A program made the translations under genes and the position numbers. Of a stretch of DNA of 64,000 nucleotides, positions 15,030-24,307 are shown piece by piece; the stretch's first letter is position 1; each line of letters opens with the position of its first letter. Below the pieces are notes generated by a model that was not told the DNA's origin, ran no database searches, and saw nothing but the letters and a program-made list of their open reading frames with translations. The stretch is from DATFWC01 sp963777755 (GTDB lineage: Bacteria > Pseudomonadota > Alphaproteobacteria > Rhizobiales > Xanthobacteraceae), in contig CAVZSC010000029.1 in NCBI GenBank assembly GCA_963777755.1, forward strand, positions 74,263 through 138,262, given 5' to 3'.

Positions 15030-16013
15030 CTATCTCGGCAGGTAGGAAAGGTCGACGTATTTCGCGGCCTCGAAGGACTGGCCGATAAAGCCGTTGGATG
15101 CGAGCGCGTCCACGATCGGCTGGATGTCCTGCCCCGACACGCGGCCGTCGCGGCGCACCAGGTAGTCCTTCTTGGTGAGAAGGTAGCTGTCGACCACCGC
15201 CGGCGGCAGCTTCCACTGCTCGGCGTAGATCGCCACCGCCTCGGCCCGGTTGTCGAGCGACCATTTGACGGCGCGCAGGTAGTCCTCGATGTAGTCGCGC
15301 ACCGCGCGCGCGTTGGCCTTCAGGAACTTGTCCTCGAAAATCATGAACACGTAGTCGGTTGGTCCGCCGTAGATATCGCTCGCCTTGAACAGCACCTTGA
15401 GGTCGCCCTTCGACATCGCGTCCTCGAAGAACGGCTGGAACAGCACGGCCGCCTGCACCTTGTTGTCACGCACCATCGTGGGAAGGAAAGGCGGCCGCCC
15501 CTCGACGATGGTCAGGTCGCGGTCCGCGTTGAGCCCGTGCTTGCGCGCCATGATGCGCACGCCCTGCTCGACCGTTCCGCCGATCGCGTTGACCCCGAAG
15601 GTCTTGCCCTTCAGGTCGGCGAACTTGTCGATGCCGCTGTCGGCGCGCACCACGGCCGCGTCGTCGTAGTGGCCGTCGAAGCCGAACGAGAGCAGCTGGT
15701 GGACGGCGGTGACCGGCACGCGCGACTGGAACAGCGCGTTGGCCAGCGGGAAGGGCGTCGCGAGGCAGCCATCGAGCTTGCCCGCGACCAGCGCTGGCGC
15801 CGCGTCGCCGCTGCCGGCGAAGCGGACCCACTCCACCTCGTAGGACTTGCCCATGTTCGCCAGCACCTCGGGCTTCTTCTGCATGAAGAGGTGCGCGCTG
15901 ATCGACACATGGGTGCCGATGCGCATCTTGACCTTCTCCTGCGCGACGGCGGCATCGCTCGCAAGAACGGCGGCGCAGACACCCACGAGTGCGAACACGA
16001 ATTGCGGCTTCAT
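15030..16013 (-). CDS. ABC transporter periplasmic solute-binding protein (SsuA/TauA/NMT1-like)
   Basis: A 327-residue secreted binding protein: signal peptide MKPQFVFALVGVCAAVLAS with cleavage near AVAQ-E, then a PBP-II fold (MRIGTHVSISAHLFMQKKPE, LKGKTFGVNAIGGTVEQGV). The family delivers sulfonates, nitrate, aromatic acids or pyrimidine precursors to a TauBC-type importer. It heads the operon 16013 to 12760. A GGAGAGGGGGAAG ribosome site supports the ATG at 16013. Together with the molybdenum hydroxylase genes downstream on the same strand, uptake plus oxidation of a heterocycle is plausible but unproven. Bases 16014-16271 hold no gene. Confidence 0.88.
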   Translation of the reverse strand: MKPQFVFALVGVCAAVLASDAAVAQEKVKMRIGTHVSISAHLFMQKKPEVLANMGKSYEVEWVRFAGSGDAAPALVAGKLDGCLATPFPLANALFQSRVPVTAVHQLLSFGFDGHYDDAAVVRADSGIDKFADLKGKTFGVNAIGGTVEQGVRIMARKHGLNADRDLTIVEGRPPFLPTMVRDNKVQAAVLFQPFFEDAMSKGDLKVLFKASDIYGGPTDYVFMIFEDKFLKANARAVRDYIEDYLRAVKWSLDNRAEAVAIYAEQWKLPPAVVDSYLLTKKDYLVRRDGRVSGQDIQPIVDALASNGFIGQSFEAAKYVDLSYLPR

Positions 16014-16271
16014 CGGTTCTTCCCCCTCTCCTGGAACGTGCCTCGTCCCTGACGCCTCTCGCGCTGGACGATCGTCTTCGGATCGACGATGCGATGATCC
16101 TGGGGCCGTCGCGCACCACGGTGCAGTCGGCATGTCGCAGTGTCCGCGCGTGGCGCGGCTTCGTCAACAACATCGTACAGGCGCTGTCGACGGTCGGAGA
16201 AGTGCGGTTCCAGGCTCACCCGTGCGGAGGTTGTGGCGTCGCGGCGTCTCGCCAACCTGCGCGAGTGACAA

Positions 16272-17993
16272 TCATTCCTCCCGGTACAGATAAATCGAAT
16301 TGCCGAACACTGCCTCGGGCGTGCGGTCGCGATAGGCGGCGAACAGCTCGGTCGACAGCGTGGGATCGACGGCGTGCACCGCCGAGCCGTTGAGGAAGGC
16401 CGCGCCGATCGCGACGTAGCGGGTGCGGGGAAGCGGTGTGCCGGGCGGCACGACCAGGTTGACGTAGTCGACGCCGAGAAAACGCAGCGTCATCCAGCCG
16501 CCGAGGGTCGCGGCGCGCACGCGCGTCTCGCCGCGGCGCCTCAGATAGGCGGCGAGTGCCTGCGCGTCGTCGCCCCATTCGACGTTCGAATCCGACACAT
16601 AGCGCCAGTTCGGGCCTCGGTCCGTGAGCTGGTTGGTGTACGGGATGTAATGAGGAAAGGCGCGGGCGGCCTCCACCACGATCCAGGCGAGCATGCCTGC
16701 TGTGGCGAGTTGCGGTAGCCGTCGCCACCGGTTGCGCGTTTCGAGCATCCGATCCATGAGCGCGCCGCCGGCGATGAACAGGAACGGAAACGCCGGCAAA
16801 TAGTGGCGGATGCCGATGTTGATGTGGCCCGCCATGCAGCCGGCGGTGAACAGAGTGAAGGGAACCAGCAGGAAGAAGAAGCGCCCATCACGTCGTACGC
16901 ACAGCCGAAAGCCTGCCCAGACCAGCGCCGCGAGCGACAGGACCAGGAACGGCAGCGTCGTCTTCAACGCGAACACGACCGGGAAATAGTACCACCAGCC
17001 GAGATCGCTCTGCATGCCGAGCAGCGACCCGGGATGGCCGTACTGGTTGTGGATCCACACGTTGTAGAGGCCGAACAGGAAATAGGTTGGCAGCACGTGC
17101 GAGCCGAGCGCGAACGCGGTGCGCCATTGCTCGAGATGTGCGGCCGATTTCAGCGACAGGCGATGAATGTCGGCATCCGTGAGCGGGCCGCCGTGGAAAT
17201 AGTATCCGGCATTGACGACCAGGAGGACGACCACGAGAGCGACCGCTGCGTCCCGGACCACCTGCCAGCGGGGCAGGGCGCGCGACGGCGCCACCCAGAC
17301 CATGGCGAGCGCCGCAAGGGCCAGCATCGGCAGCAGCACCATCAGGGAGAATTTGGTCAGCAGCGCAAGCCCGGTGACGAGGCCAAGCGCGGCGGCGCGC
17401 CGCCACGTCGGCTGCACCCAGTAGGCGTGCGCGGCGACGACGAAGCCCAGATAGGCGAGCGCCGCCGGTACGTCGGTGTGCACGATGCGGCCATGGGCGA
17501 GCATCGTCGGCTCGAGCGCATAGAGCGCGACCGCGAGCGTGGCTGCGCGCGGCCCGAACAGTTGGCGGGCGTAGGCGAAGATGAGCACGCCGAGGCCGAT
17601 CGTCAGCGGGATCATCCACACCCGCGGCCACAAGGCGAGGGCGCGGAAGCGCTCCGCATTGGCTTCCCAGAACCGCGCGTGAAAGCCCCAGACGCTCTCG
17701 AAGATGTCGGCCTCGCGGGTCTGCGGGGGAGGCGGCGTTCCCGGCTTCATCGCGAGAAGCGGCAGGGCGCCCCACATCTTCGCCAGCGGCGGATGCTCGT
17801 TGTTGAACTGAAACTTGCCGAGGAGGTGATAGTAGCCGGCCGGGATGAAGATGATCTCGTCGTTGGTGATCGTCTTCTTGGCGATGGCCACTGCCAGATT
17901 CACCGCCATGACGGCGAGCAGCAGGGCGGCGATCAGCACGGCGCGATGCGGACCGATCATCTGGGCAAAGGAGATACGGTTCGCTGGCGCCAT
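16272..17993 (-). CDS. Polytopic glycosyltransferase-like membrane protein (GT39/ArnT-like)
   Basis: A 573-residue inner-membrane protein of the dolichyl-phosphate mannosyltransferase/ArnT (GT-C) type. After the first membrane segment comes KKTITNDEIIFIPAGYYHL, where the D-E pair is in the place of the catalytic first-loop acidic residues, then FNNEHPPLAKM, typical of the family (EHPPL-like). About ten membrane segments follow and a soluble C-terminal part (WRYVSDSNVEWGDDAQALA). Such enzymes transfer sugar from a polyprenyl-phosphate donor to protein or lipid at the periplasmic side, which would suit a polyprenyl-phospho-arabinose donor made by the genes at 22-32 kb. The ATG at 17993 is preferred to 18032. 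Confidence 0.75.
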   Translation of the reverse strand: MAPANRISFAQMIGPHRAVLIAALLLAVMAVNLAVAIAKKTITNDEIIFIPAGYYHLLGKFQFNNEHPPLAKMWGALPLLAMKPGTPPPPQTREADIFESVWGFHARFWEANAERFRALALWPRVWMIPLTIGLGVLIFAYARQLFGPRAATLAVALYALEPTMLAHGRIVHTDVPAALAYLGFVVAAHAYWVQPTWRRAAALGLVTGLALLTKFSLMVLLPMLALAALAMVWVAPSRALPRWQVVRDAAVALVVVLLVVNAGYYFHGGPLTDADIHRLSLKSAAHLEQWRTAFALGSHVLPTYFLFGLYNVWIHNQYGHPGSLLGMQSDLGWWYYFPVVFALKTTLPFLVLSLAALVWAGFRLCVRRDGRFFFLLVPFTLFTAGCMAGHINIGIRHYLPAFPFLFIAGGALMDRMLETRNRWRRLPQLATAGMLAWIVVEAARAFPHYIPYTNQLTDRGPNWRYVSDSNVEWGDDAQALAAYLRRRGETRVRAATLGGWMTLRFLGVDYVNLVVPPGTPLPRTRYVAIGAAFLNGSAVHAVDPTLSTELFAAYRDRTPEAVFGNSIYLYREE

Positions 17994-18007
17994 GCGAAGG
18001 TCTTGCA

Positions 18008-18068
18008 GGGGCGCCCCCTGTGGGCGCCCCACGACCGTGCCGCGACCAGGGCGACCACAGGGTCGCCC
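18008..18068. repeat. Paired intergenic hairpins
   Basis: GGGGCGCCC/GGGCGCCCC (18008-18030) and GGGCGACC/GGTCGCCC (18049-18068) form two adjacent hairpins in the divergent spacer between the membrane protein and the amidohydrolase. They look like a dispersed GC-rich intergenic palindrome rather than a specific operator. Confidence 0.5.
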
Positions 18069-18259
18069 CTACAGGTCCATCGGCACAGGTCGAATATGGA
18101 AGATACCGGACGTCGTGCCGGCCGTCATCGCCGAGTTCCAGCGTGTCCGCAAGGCCACCGGCTTCGAGTGTCGCGGCGCTTGTCGAATGACCCGGGCGTT
18201 GCATGGAGTTATAGTCGTCGCGCAGGTCGAGCGTCCCATCCCGTCGTAGGAGATGAAAC

Positions 18260-19603
18260 ATGATCAGCCTTCTGCGGTTGTTCGCCGTGCCGCTCGTGCT
18301 CCTCCCGGCCGTGTGGCCGACGTTTCCTCGGGCGCAGTCGGTTGCACCCGACCTCGAGCAGGAGATTCGCCAACGTGCCGCGCAGATCGAGCCCCAACTA
18401 ATCGCTTGGCGCCGCGACATTCATGAGCATCCGGAGCTCGGCGAGCAGGAAACCAGGACGGCGGGCCTGGTCGCCGCCCACCTCACCCGGCTTGGCCTCG
18501 AGGTGAAGACCGGCATCGCGCGCACCGGTGTGGTGGCGACCCTCAGGGGCGGCAAGCCGGGACCCGTGGTGGCGCTGCGCGCCGACATGGATGCGTTGCC
18601 GGTCAAGGAGCCGGACGGATTGCCGTTCGCTTCCAAGGCCAAGGGCAAGTATCTGGGGCGCGAGGTCGACGTCATGCATGCCTGCGGGCATGACGCCCAC
18701 ACCGCCATCCTGATGGCGACCGCCGAGGTGCTCGCCGCCATGAAAGACAGGCTGCCCGGCGCGGTAAAGTTCATTTTCCAGCCCGCCGAAGAAGGACCGT
18801 CTCTCTATGCGGCCTTCACCGGCAAGACCTGGGGCGCCAAGGCAATGGTCAAGGAAGGCGTGCTGCAGGACCCGAAGGCCGACTTCGTGTTCGGGCTGCA
18901 TGTCAACTCGGGCCTGCCGAGCGGGCGAATCGGCTACCGCGCCGGTGCGGCGATGGCGAGCGCCGACGAGCTGCGCATCAAGGTCACCGGCCGGCAAGGC
19001 CATGGCGGCTACCCCTGGCGCGCCATCGACCCGGTCACCACCTCCGCGCAGATCGTGCTCGGGCTGCAGACGGTGGTAAGCCGACGGACCGATCTGATGA
19101 AATCGCCGACCGTGGTCAGCGTCACCACCATCAATGGCGGCTCGCAATTCAATATCGTGCCCGACGTGGTCGAGATGACCGGCACGATCCGGACTTATGA
19201 CGCCGAGGTGCGCGCCGGCGTGCATCGCGACATCCGGCAAATCGCCGAGAGCATCGCGGCGAGCGCGAATGCCAGAGCCGACGTCGAGATCATCGAGCTC
19301 TACGACCCGCTCGTGAACAACGAGCGCGTGACGGCGCGCGCGGTCCCGGTGCTGGAGCGCGCCGCCGATGGCGATGCGACCGTCACCGAGCGCTCCGGCG
19401 CGGCGGAGGACATGTCGTTCTTCCTCAACGATGTGCCGGGGCTGTACTTCTTCCTTGGCATCGTTCCGCGCAACCAGGATCTGGCGAAGGCCGCGCCGAA
19501 CCACAGTCCCAACTTCTTCATTGACGAACAGGCCCTGGTCGTCGGCGTGCGGGCGCTCGCCATGCTGGCGGTGAATCACTTGGCCGCCGCGAAGACCGAC
19601 TGA
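18260..19603 (+). CDS. M20D-family amidohydrolase/peptidase with signal peptide
   Basis: A 447-residue zinc hydrolase. A cleavable signal peptide (about residues 1-26, ending RAQS-V) sends it to the periplasm. Metal and catalytic motifs are ALRADMDALPV at about 107-117, HACGHDAHTA at about 138-147 and QPAEEGP with the base Glu pair; a dimerisation lid follows. M20D members remove acyl groups from amino acids or hippurate-like amides. GTAGGAGATG before the ATG at 18260 is a good ribosome site. It is monocistronic or leads into the methyltransferase 73 bases downstream. Confidence 0.88.
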   Translation: MISLLRLFAVPLVLLPAVWPTFPRAQSVAPDLEQEIRQRAAQIEPQLIAWRRDIHEHPELGEQETRTAGLVAAHLTRLGLEVKTGIARTGVVATLRGGKPGPVVALRADMDALPVKEPDGLPFASKAKGKYLGREVDVMHACGHDAHTAILMATAEVLAAMKDRLPGAVKFIFQPAEEGPSLYAAFTGKTWGAKAMVKEGVLQDPKADFVFGLHVNSGLPSGRIGYRAGAAMASADELRIKVTGRQGHGGYPWRAIDPVTTSAQIVLGLQTVVSRRTDLMKSPTVVSVTTINGGSQFNIVPDVVEMTGTIRTYDAEVRAGVHRDIRQIAESIAASANARADVEIIELYDPLVNNERVTARAVPVLERAADGDATVTERSGAAEDMSFFLNDVPGLYFFLGIVPRNQDLAKAAPNHSPNFFIDEQALVVGVRALAMLAVNHLAAAKTD

Positions 19604-19676
19604 CGGGCGCGCTTCACCGTGCGCGAACGCCACCGGCGTTCTTGCGCGACACCACGGCCGGCGCCATCCTGCCCGC

Positions 19677-20887
19677 GTGGACCCCGTCGCGCGCCAATAC
19701 AACGACTACCCCTATCCGCTGCCGTACCAGGACCTGGACGAGCAGCTGGCGAAGGACGTCCGCATCCTCGGCGACCCCGCCCGCTACGCGCCGTTCATCT
19801 GGCCCGAGGGCCGGCCGCGCCGCGACCTCGACATCCTGTCGGCGGGGTGCGGCACCCATCAGGCGGCGTATCTGGCCCACACCAACCCGGACTGCCGCGT
19901 CACCGGGATCGATCTCTCGGCGACCAGCCTCGAGCACGAGCGCTTCCTGCAGGCGAAGCACGGCCTGACCAATCTCGACCTGCACCAGCTGGACCTCGCG
20001 CAGGTCGCCAATCTCGGCCAAACCTTCGACCTCATCTTCTGCACCGGGGTTCTGCATCATACGCCGGATCCGGACGCATCGCTGCGCGCGCTCGCCGCCG
20101 TGTTGCGGCCGCACGGCGCCATGTGCCTGATGATCTATGCCCGCGCGAAGCGGCTCGGGATCTACCTGCTGCAGGATGCCTTCCGCCGCCTTGGGGTCGA
20201 GCAGAACGCCGAGGGGATTGCGTTCGTGCGCCAGGCGATCGCCGAGCTCCCACCCAATCATTTCGTCGGCAACATGCTGATGAGCGGCGGCGATTTCACC
20301 CACGATGCCGGGGTCGTGGACATGTTCCTGCACCCGCGCGATTCCGCCCTCAGCGTGCCTGAGCTCCTCGACTACGTGGAGCGCAACGGGCTGGTGTTCC
20401 AGACCTGGTTCCACAACGAGGTCTACCATACCGACCGGCTGTTCCGGCCGGACAGCACGGTGGCGCAGGCCATCCAGCGCCTTCCGATCCGCGAGCAGTG
20501 GGCTGTGGTGGAAAACCTCATGATCGCGGGCGACGGCAGGCACGCCTTCATCGCCTGCCGGCCGGAGCGCGATGCGTGCCGCTACGGAATCGACTTCTCC
20601 GGGACGGACTGGCTCGACTATTTTCCCCTGCGCCATCCGCGCGTGCAGATCGTGGCGGCGGCTGCGCCGCCGCACCGGGGCGGCGCCTATGCGCAGCGCT
20701 CAATCTGGCACCCCGGCCGGCCGTATTGTTCGAGCAGGCGGACGGCTCCCGGCGCCTGCGGGAGATCGTGGCCGATCCGCTGTTTGCGGCGGGAGAGGAG
20801 GCGCCCACGGAGCTTGCCCGGCGCGTCTGCAGCCGCCTGTGGCGCAGTGGCTTGGCGTGCTTTTCCCGCGTGCCGGTCCGCGGATGA
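19677..20887 (+). CDS. SAM-dependent methyltransferase, frameshifted near the C terminus
   Basis: A class I methyltransferase of about 403 residues. It opens with QYNDYPYPLPYQDL, then motif I LSAGCGTHQAAYLA at about 55-68, the acidic residue of VTGIDLSATSLEHER and motif IV FCTGVLHHTPDPD. It is clearly paralogous to the gene at 26961-28187, whose tail allows comparison: here the tail NLAPRPAVLFEQADGSRRLR is read only after a one-base shift at about 20690-20720; without it translation runs to 20909 in meaningless sequence. The catalytic domain is unaffected. The substrate is unknown; position beside glycan genes suggests a sugar or lipid. Confidence 0.75.
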
Positions 20888-21034
20888 CCGGGACCGGCAT
20901 CGTCGTTGAACGAAATGTGGCTTTCCGGCGACTGAGTATTGCGGAAATCTGGACGCATGCTGTAGGTTCAGGCTCGTCGCGGTCATGGAGAACGGCGCAC
21001 CGGTGCCCGAACAGAAGAGCTTTAGGCCCAATAC

Positions 21035-22103
21035 ATGAGCTACAACGTCACCGGGACTGCGGCCAACGACACCCTCAATCAATCCGCCGACGTCGGCCCC
21101 GGCACGATCGTCGGGCTCGACGGCGCCGACAGCATTCTCACCGGCTCCGGGCTGGTGACGGTCGCCGGGGGCGCCGGCAACGATACGGTCATCCTGCAGG
21201 CCGGGAACACCGGCACCGTGGATGGCGGCGCCGATAATGACAACATCGTCACCACGGCGGCCATCGGCTCCACGGTCATCATCGGCAACGATGGCGCCGA
21301 CACGGTCAATACGTTCGCCTCCTCGGCCCCGCAGACGATCCTGGGCGGCCTCGGCGCCGACGTGTTCGTGGCGGGAATCGGGGCCGATTCGATCGACGGC
21401 GGCGACGCCAACGACACGATCTATTCGGAGGCGGGCGCCGACACGATCCGCGGCGGGCTCGGCAACGACTCGATCTTCATCGGCGCGGTGGAGAACGGCG
21501 CGCAGCAGATCTTCGGCGACGACGGCGACGACACGGTCAACTCCTTCGCCGGCAACGACACGGTGCAGCTCGGCGCCGGCAACGACTCGATCATCTGGGG
21601 ACCGGGCGCAAATCTGCTCGCGTTCGGCAACGCCGGCGCCGATACGCTCGACGCCCGGGACGGTACCGTCGCGATCACCATCGTCGGCGGCAACGATTTC
21701 GAGCGACGCCGCCGACCAGATCTTCGCCGGCAGCGCCAGCGACATCATCTTTGGCAACGGCGGCAACGACACGATCGCGGCCGGCGACGGCGCCAACACG
21801 GTCTTCGGCGGCTTCGGCAGCGATTCGATCGTGAGCGGAACCGGCGCCGATACGATCTGGGGCAACGAGGGCAACGACAGCATGACCGGCGGCGCCGGCG
21901 GCGACCGCTACGTGTTTCTCACCGGCTCCGGCGACGACCAGGTCAACGGGTTTGCCTTCTCCGAAGGCGACCGCCTCGATCTCCAGGGGCAGACCTTCAC
22001 CCAGGGCACCGCCGGCGACGGCTCCGTGCGGTTGACGCTGTCCGGGGGAGGGACCATCACGCTGGTCGGCGTCACCACGTTCGACGCCGGCTCGGTGGTG
22101 TGA
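21035..22103 (+). CDS. RTX beta-roll protein, type B tail, frameshifted
   Basis: About 355 residues. The N-terminal module SYNVTGTAANDTLNQSADVG and TIVGLDGADSILTG matches the type A RTX proteins, but the end (GDRLDLQGQTF and LSGGGTITLVGV) matches the M10 protease-RTX proteins at 35-38 kb, so it is a chimera of the two architectures. The frame breaks at 21697-21699: GGNDF replaces the family motif GGNDSSDAAD, and removing one T restores the motif and the remaining repeats to a TGA at 22101-22103. Secreted, Ca2+-binding, presumably via type I export. Confidence 0.8.
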
Positions 22104-22241
22104 CAACGGTCCTGGTGTCTTTTTACCGTACCCTATCCTGATTCCATTTGTGTCTCGACATTTTGGCCAAACGAACCTGAGATTGCTCGGCAAAACAGTG
22201 GCTTGGTATTTTGGCACCTGAGCCGTTCCGGGTGAGCCGCG

Positions 22242-23555
22242 ATGTCCCGTGAGCCCGTGGAGACGTGGGGCAGGGCGATCCGCTCGCAGTCCGACTGCCC
22301 GCCGTGCGCGTTCCTCGACGAGGCCATTGCCGTCCTGCGCAATGGCGCGGGCCCGCTTATCCCATACGGGCTCGGGCGATCGTACGGTGACGTGCCGCTG
22401 AATGACGGCGGGCGGGTGCTGCGCATGCATCGGTGCGACCGCCTGATCGCGGCCGACTGGGAGCGCGGCGTCATCCGCGCCGAGGCGGGCGCGATGCTCG
22501 GCGACATCCTGAAGGTGACCGTGCCGCGCGGCTGGTTCCTGCCCGTCACACCCGGCACCAAGTTCGTCACCCTCGGGGGCGCGATCGCCAACGACGTGCA
22601 CGGCAAGAACCACGAGAGCGCCGGCACCTTCGGCTGCCACGTGACGCGGCTTGCGCTCGCGCGCTCGTCGGGCGAGACCCTCGAGCTGTCGCCCGCTGAG
22701 AACGCCGATCTGTTCGCCGCGACAATCGGTGGGCTCGGGCTCACCGGCGTGATCCTGTGGGCGGAGGTGAAGCTCGCCGCGATCCGGTCGGCCTGTGTGG
22801 AGACCGAGACCGCGCGCATCGATGATCTCGATCATTTTTTCCGCCTGGCCGAGGACAGCCGCGATTGGCCCTGCTCGGTCGCCTGGGTCGATTGCCTGGC
22901 CGGCGGCGGCTCGCTCGGGCGCGGCTTCTTCATCCGCGGCAGGCCGAGCGATGAAGGCGGCCTGACGGTGCATGCGGGCCCCCGACTGGGCGTGCCGGTG
23001 GCTGCGCCCGGCTGGCTCCTCAATGCGCACAGCCTGCGTGCGTTCAACGCCCTCTACCTGCGGCGTCCCGGCGTGCTCGGGAGCAAGCGGCAGCACTACG
23101 ACCCGTTCTACTATCCGCTCGATGCGATCGCGGGCTGGAACCGGCTGTACGGGCGGCGCGGGTTTTTTCAGCACCAGTCGGCCGTACCCATGGCCCGCGC
23201 CCGCGAGACCACGCGGCGGTTGCTCGAGCTCACCGCGACGGCGCGGCAGGGCTCGTTCCTGGTGGTGCTGAAGCTGTTCGGCGACCAGCGCTCGCCCGGC
23301 ATCCTGTCGTTTCCGCTCGAGGGGGCGACGCTCGCCCTCGATTTCCCCAACAAGGGCGAGCGGACCCGGGCCCTGCTTGCGCGCATGGCCGATGTCGTGC
23401 TGGAAGCGGGCGGGCGCCTCTATCCCGCCAAGGATGCCACCATGAGCGGGCCGGCGTTCCGGGCGAGCTACCCGGACTGGCGCCGGGTGGAGGCGATGCG
23501 GGACCCTGCCGTCATGTCGGATTTCTGGAAGCGCGTGACCGCCGATGCCGCCTAG
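22242..23555 (+). CDS. dprE1: FAD-dependent decaprenylphosphoryl-ribose 2'-oxidase-like protein (DprE1/NoeH type)
   Basis: A 437-residue vanillyl-alcohol-oxidase-type flavoprotein. YGLGRSYGDVPLN at about 42-54 and FLPVTPGTKFVTLGGAIAND followed by VHGKNHESAGTFG carry the FAD and active-site signature of DprE1 (PGxxxVTxGGAIAxDVHGKNHH), here with E in place of the second His. In mycobacteria the enzyme oxidises C2 of polyprenylphosphoryl-ribose. The gene overlaps the downstream SDR gene by 11 bases, exactly the DprE1-DprE2 pairing, and a UbiA-type phosphoribosyltransferase lies nearby (31048-32499). Azorhizobium noeH is a described homologue used in Nod factor arabinosylation. Confidence 0.82.
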   Translation: MSREPVETWGRAIRSQSDCPPCAFLDEAIAVLRNGAGPLIPYGLGRSYGDVPLNDGGRVLRMHRCDRLIAADWERGVIRAEAGAMLGDILKVTVPRGWFLPVTPGTKFVTLGGAIANDVHGKNHESAGTFGCHVTRLALARSSGETLELSPAENADLFAATIGGLGLTGVILWAEVKLAAIRSACVETETARIDDLDHFFRLAEDSRDWPCSVAWVDCLAGGGSLGRGFFIRGRPSDEGGLTVHAGPRLGVPVAAPGWLLNAHSLRAFNALYLRRPGVLGSKRQHYDPFYYPLDAIAGWNRLYGRRGFFQHQSAVPMARARETTRRLLELTATARQGSFLVVLKLFGDQRSPGILSFPLEGATLALDFPNKGERTRALLARMADVVLEAGGRLYPAKDATMSGPAFRASYPDWRRVEAMRDPAVMSDFWKRVTADAA

Positions 23556-24300
23556 CCCGCGCCGCATCCTGGTGCTGGGCGCGACCTCGGCGATCGCCCA
23601 GGCCTATGCGCGCGCGCGCGCTGCCGAGGGGGCGTCGTTCGTGCTCGCCGGCCGCCGCGGCGACCGGCTCGCGGCGATCGCCGACGACCTCAAGGTGCGC
23701 GGCGCCGCCGCAACCGAGACCGTCGAGATCGACCTCGCGGCGCCCGACAGCATCGGGGGGCGCGCGCGCGACCTTCGGGCGCGCTTCGGCGAGCCGGACG
23801 AGATCCTGCTGGCCTACGGCGTGCTGGGGAACCAGGCGGCGGCGGAGCGCGATCCGGCGCTTGCGCGTCACCTGCTCGACGTGAACCTGACCACGGCGGT
23901 CGAATGGATTCTCGCCTTGCTGCACGAACGTCCGCCCGCCGCGCCGCTCATCGTCATCGGACTCGGCTCGGTTGCCGGCGACCGCGGTCGCGCCAGCAAT
24001 TTCGTCTACGGCGCCGCCAAGGCGGGCTTCGAGCGCTTCCTCGAGGGGCTTGCGCACAAATATGCCGGATCGCCGGTGCGTATCCTGATCGTCAAGCCGG
24101 GGCTCGTCGACACGCCGATGACCGCCGCCATCCCGAAGGGCGGCTTCCTGTGGAGCACGCCGGACCGCATCGCCGCCGATATCGTCAAGGCGGTTGCGCG
24201 CCGCAAGCGCTGCCTCTACACGCCGTGGTTCTGGCGGTGGATCATGCTGATCATCCGCTGCATGCCGTGGTTCGTGTTCCGAAGACTGAAAACGCTGTAA
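23545..24300 (+). CDS. dprE2: SDR reductase, decaprenylphosphoryl-2-keto-erythropentose reductase-like (DprE2 type)
   Basis: A 251-residue short-chain dehydrogenase. The nucleotide-binding loop GATSAIAQAYAR is at about 12-23, NLTTAVEW and GLGSVAGDRGR carry the N and S of the catalytic site, and YGAAKAGFERF supplies the YxxxK pair. The C-terminal hydrophobic tail WFWRWIMLIIRCMPWFVF resembles the membrane-contacting end of DprE2. With the overlapping DprE1-like oxidase it would complete epimerisation of polyprenylphosphoryl-ribose to arabinose. Confidence 0.82.
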   Translation: MPPSPRRILVLGATSAIAQAYARARAAEGASFVLAGRRGDRLAAIADDLKVRGAAATETVEIDLAAPDSIGGRARDLRARFGEPDEILLAYGVLGNQAAAERDPALARHLLDVNLTTAVEWILALLHERPPAAPLIVIGLGSVAGDRGRASNFVYGAAKAGFERFLEGLAHKYAGSPVRILIVKPGLVDTPMTAAIPKGGFLWSTPDRIAADIVKAVARRKRCLYTPWFWRWIMLIIRCMPWFVFRRLKTL

Positions 24301-24307
24301 CACCTGA

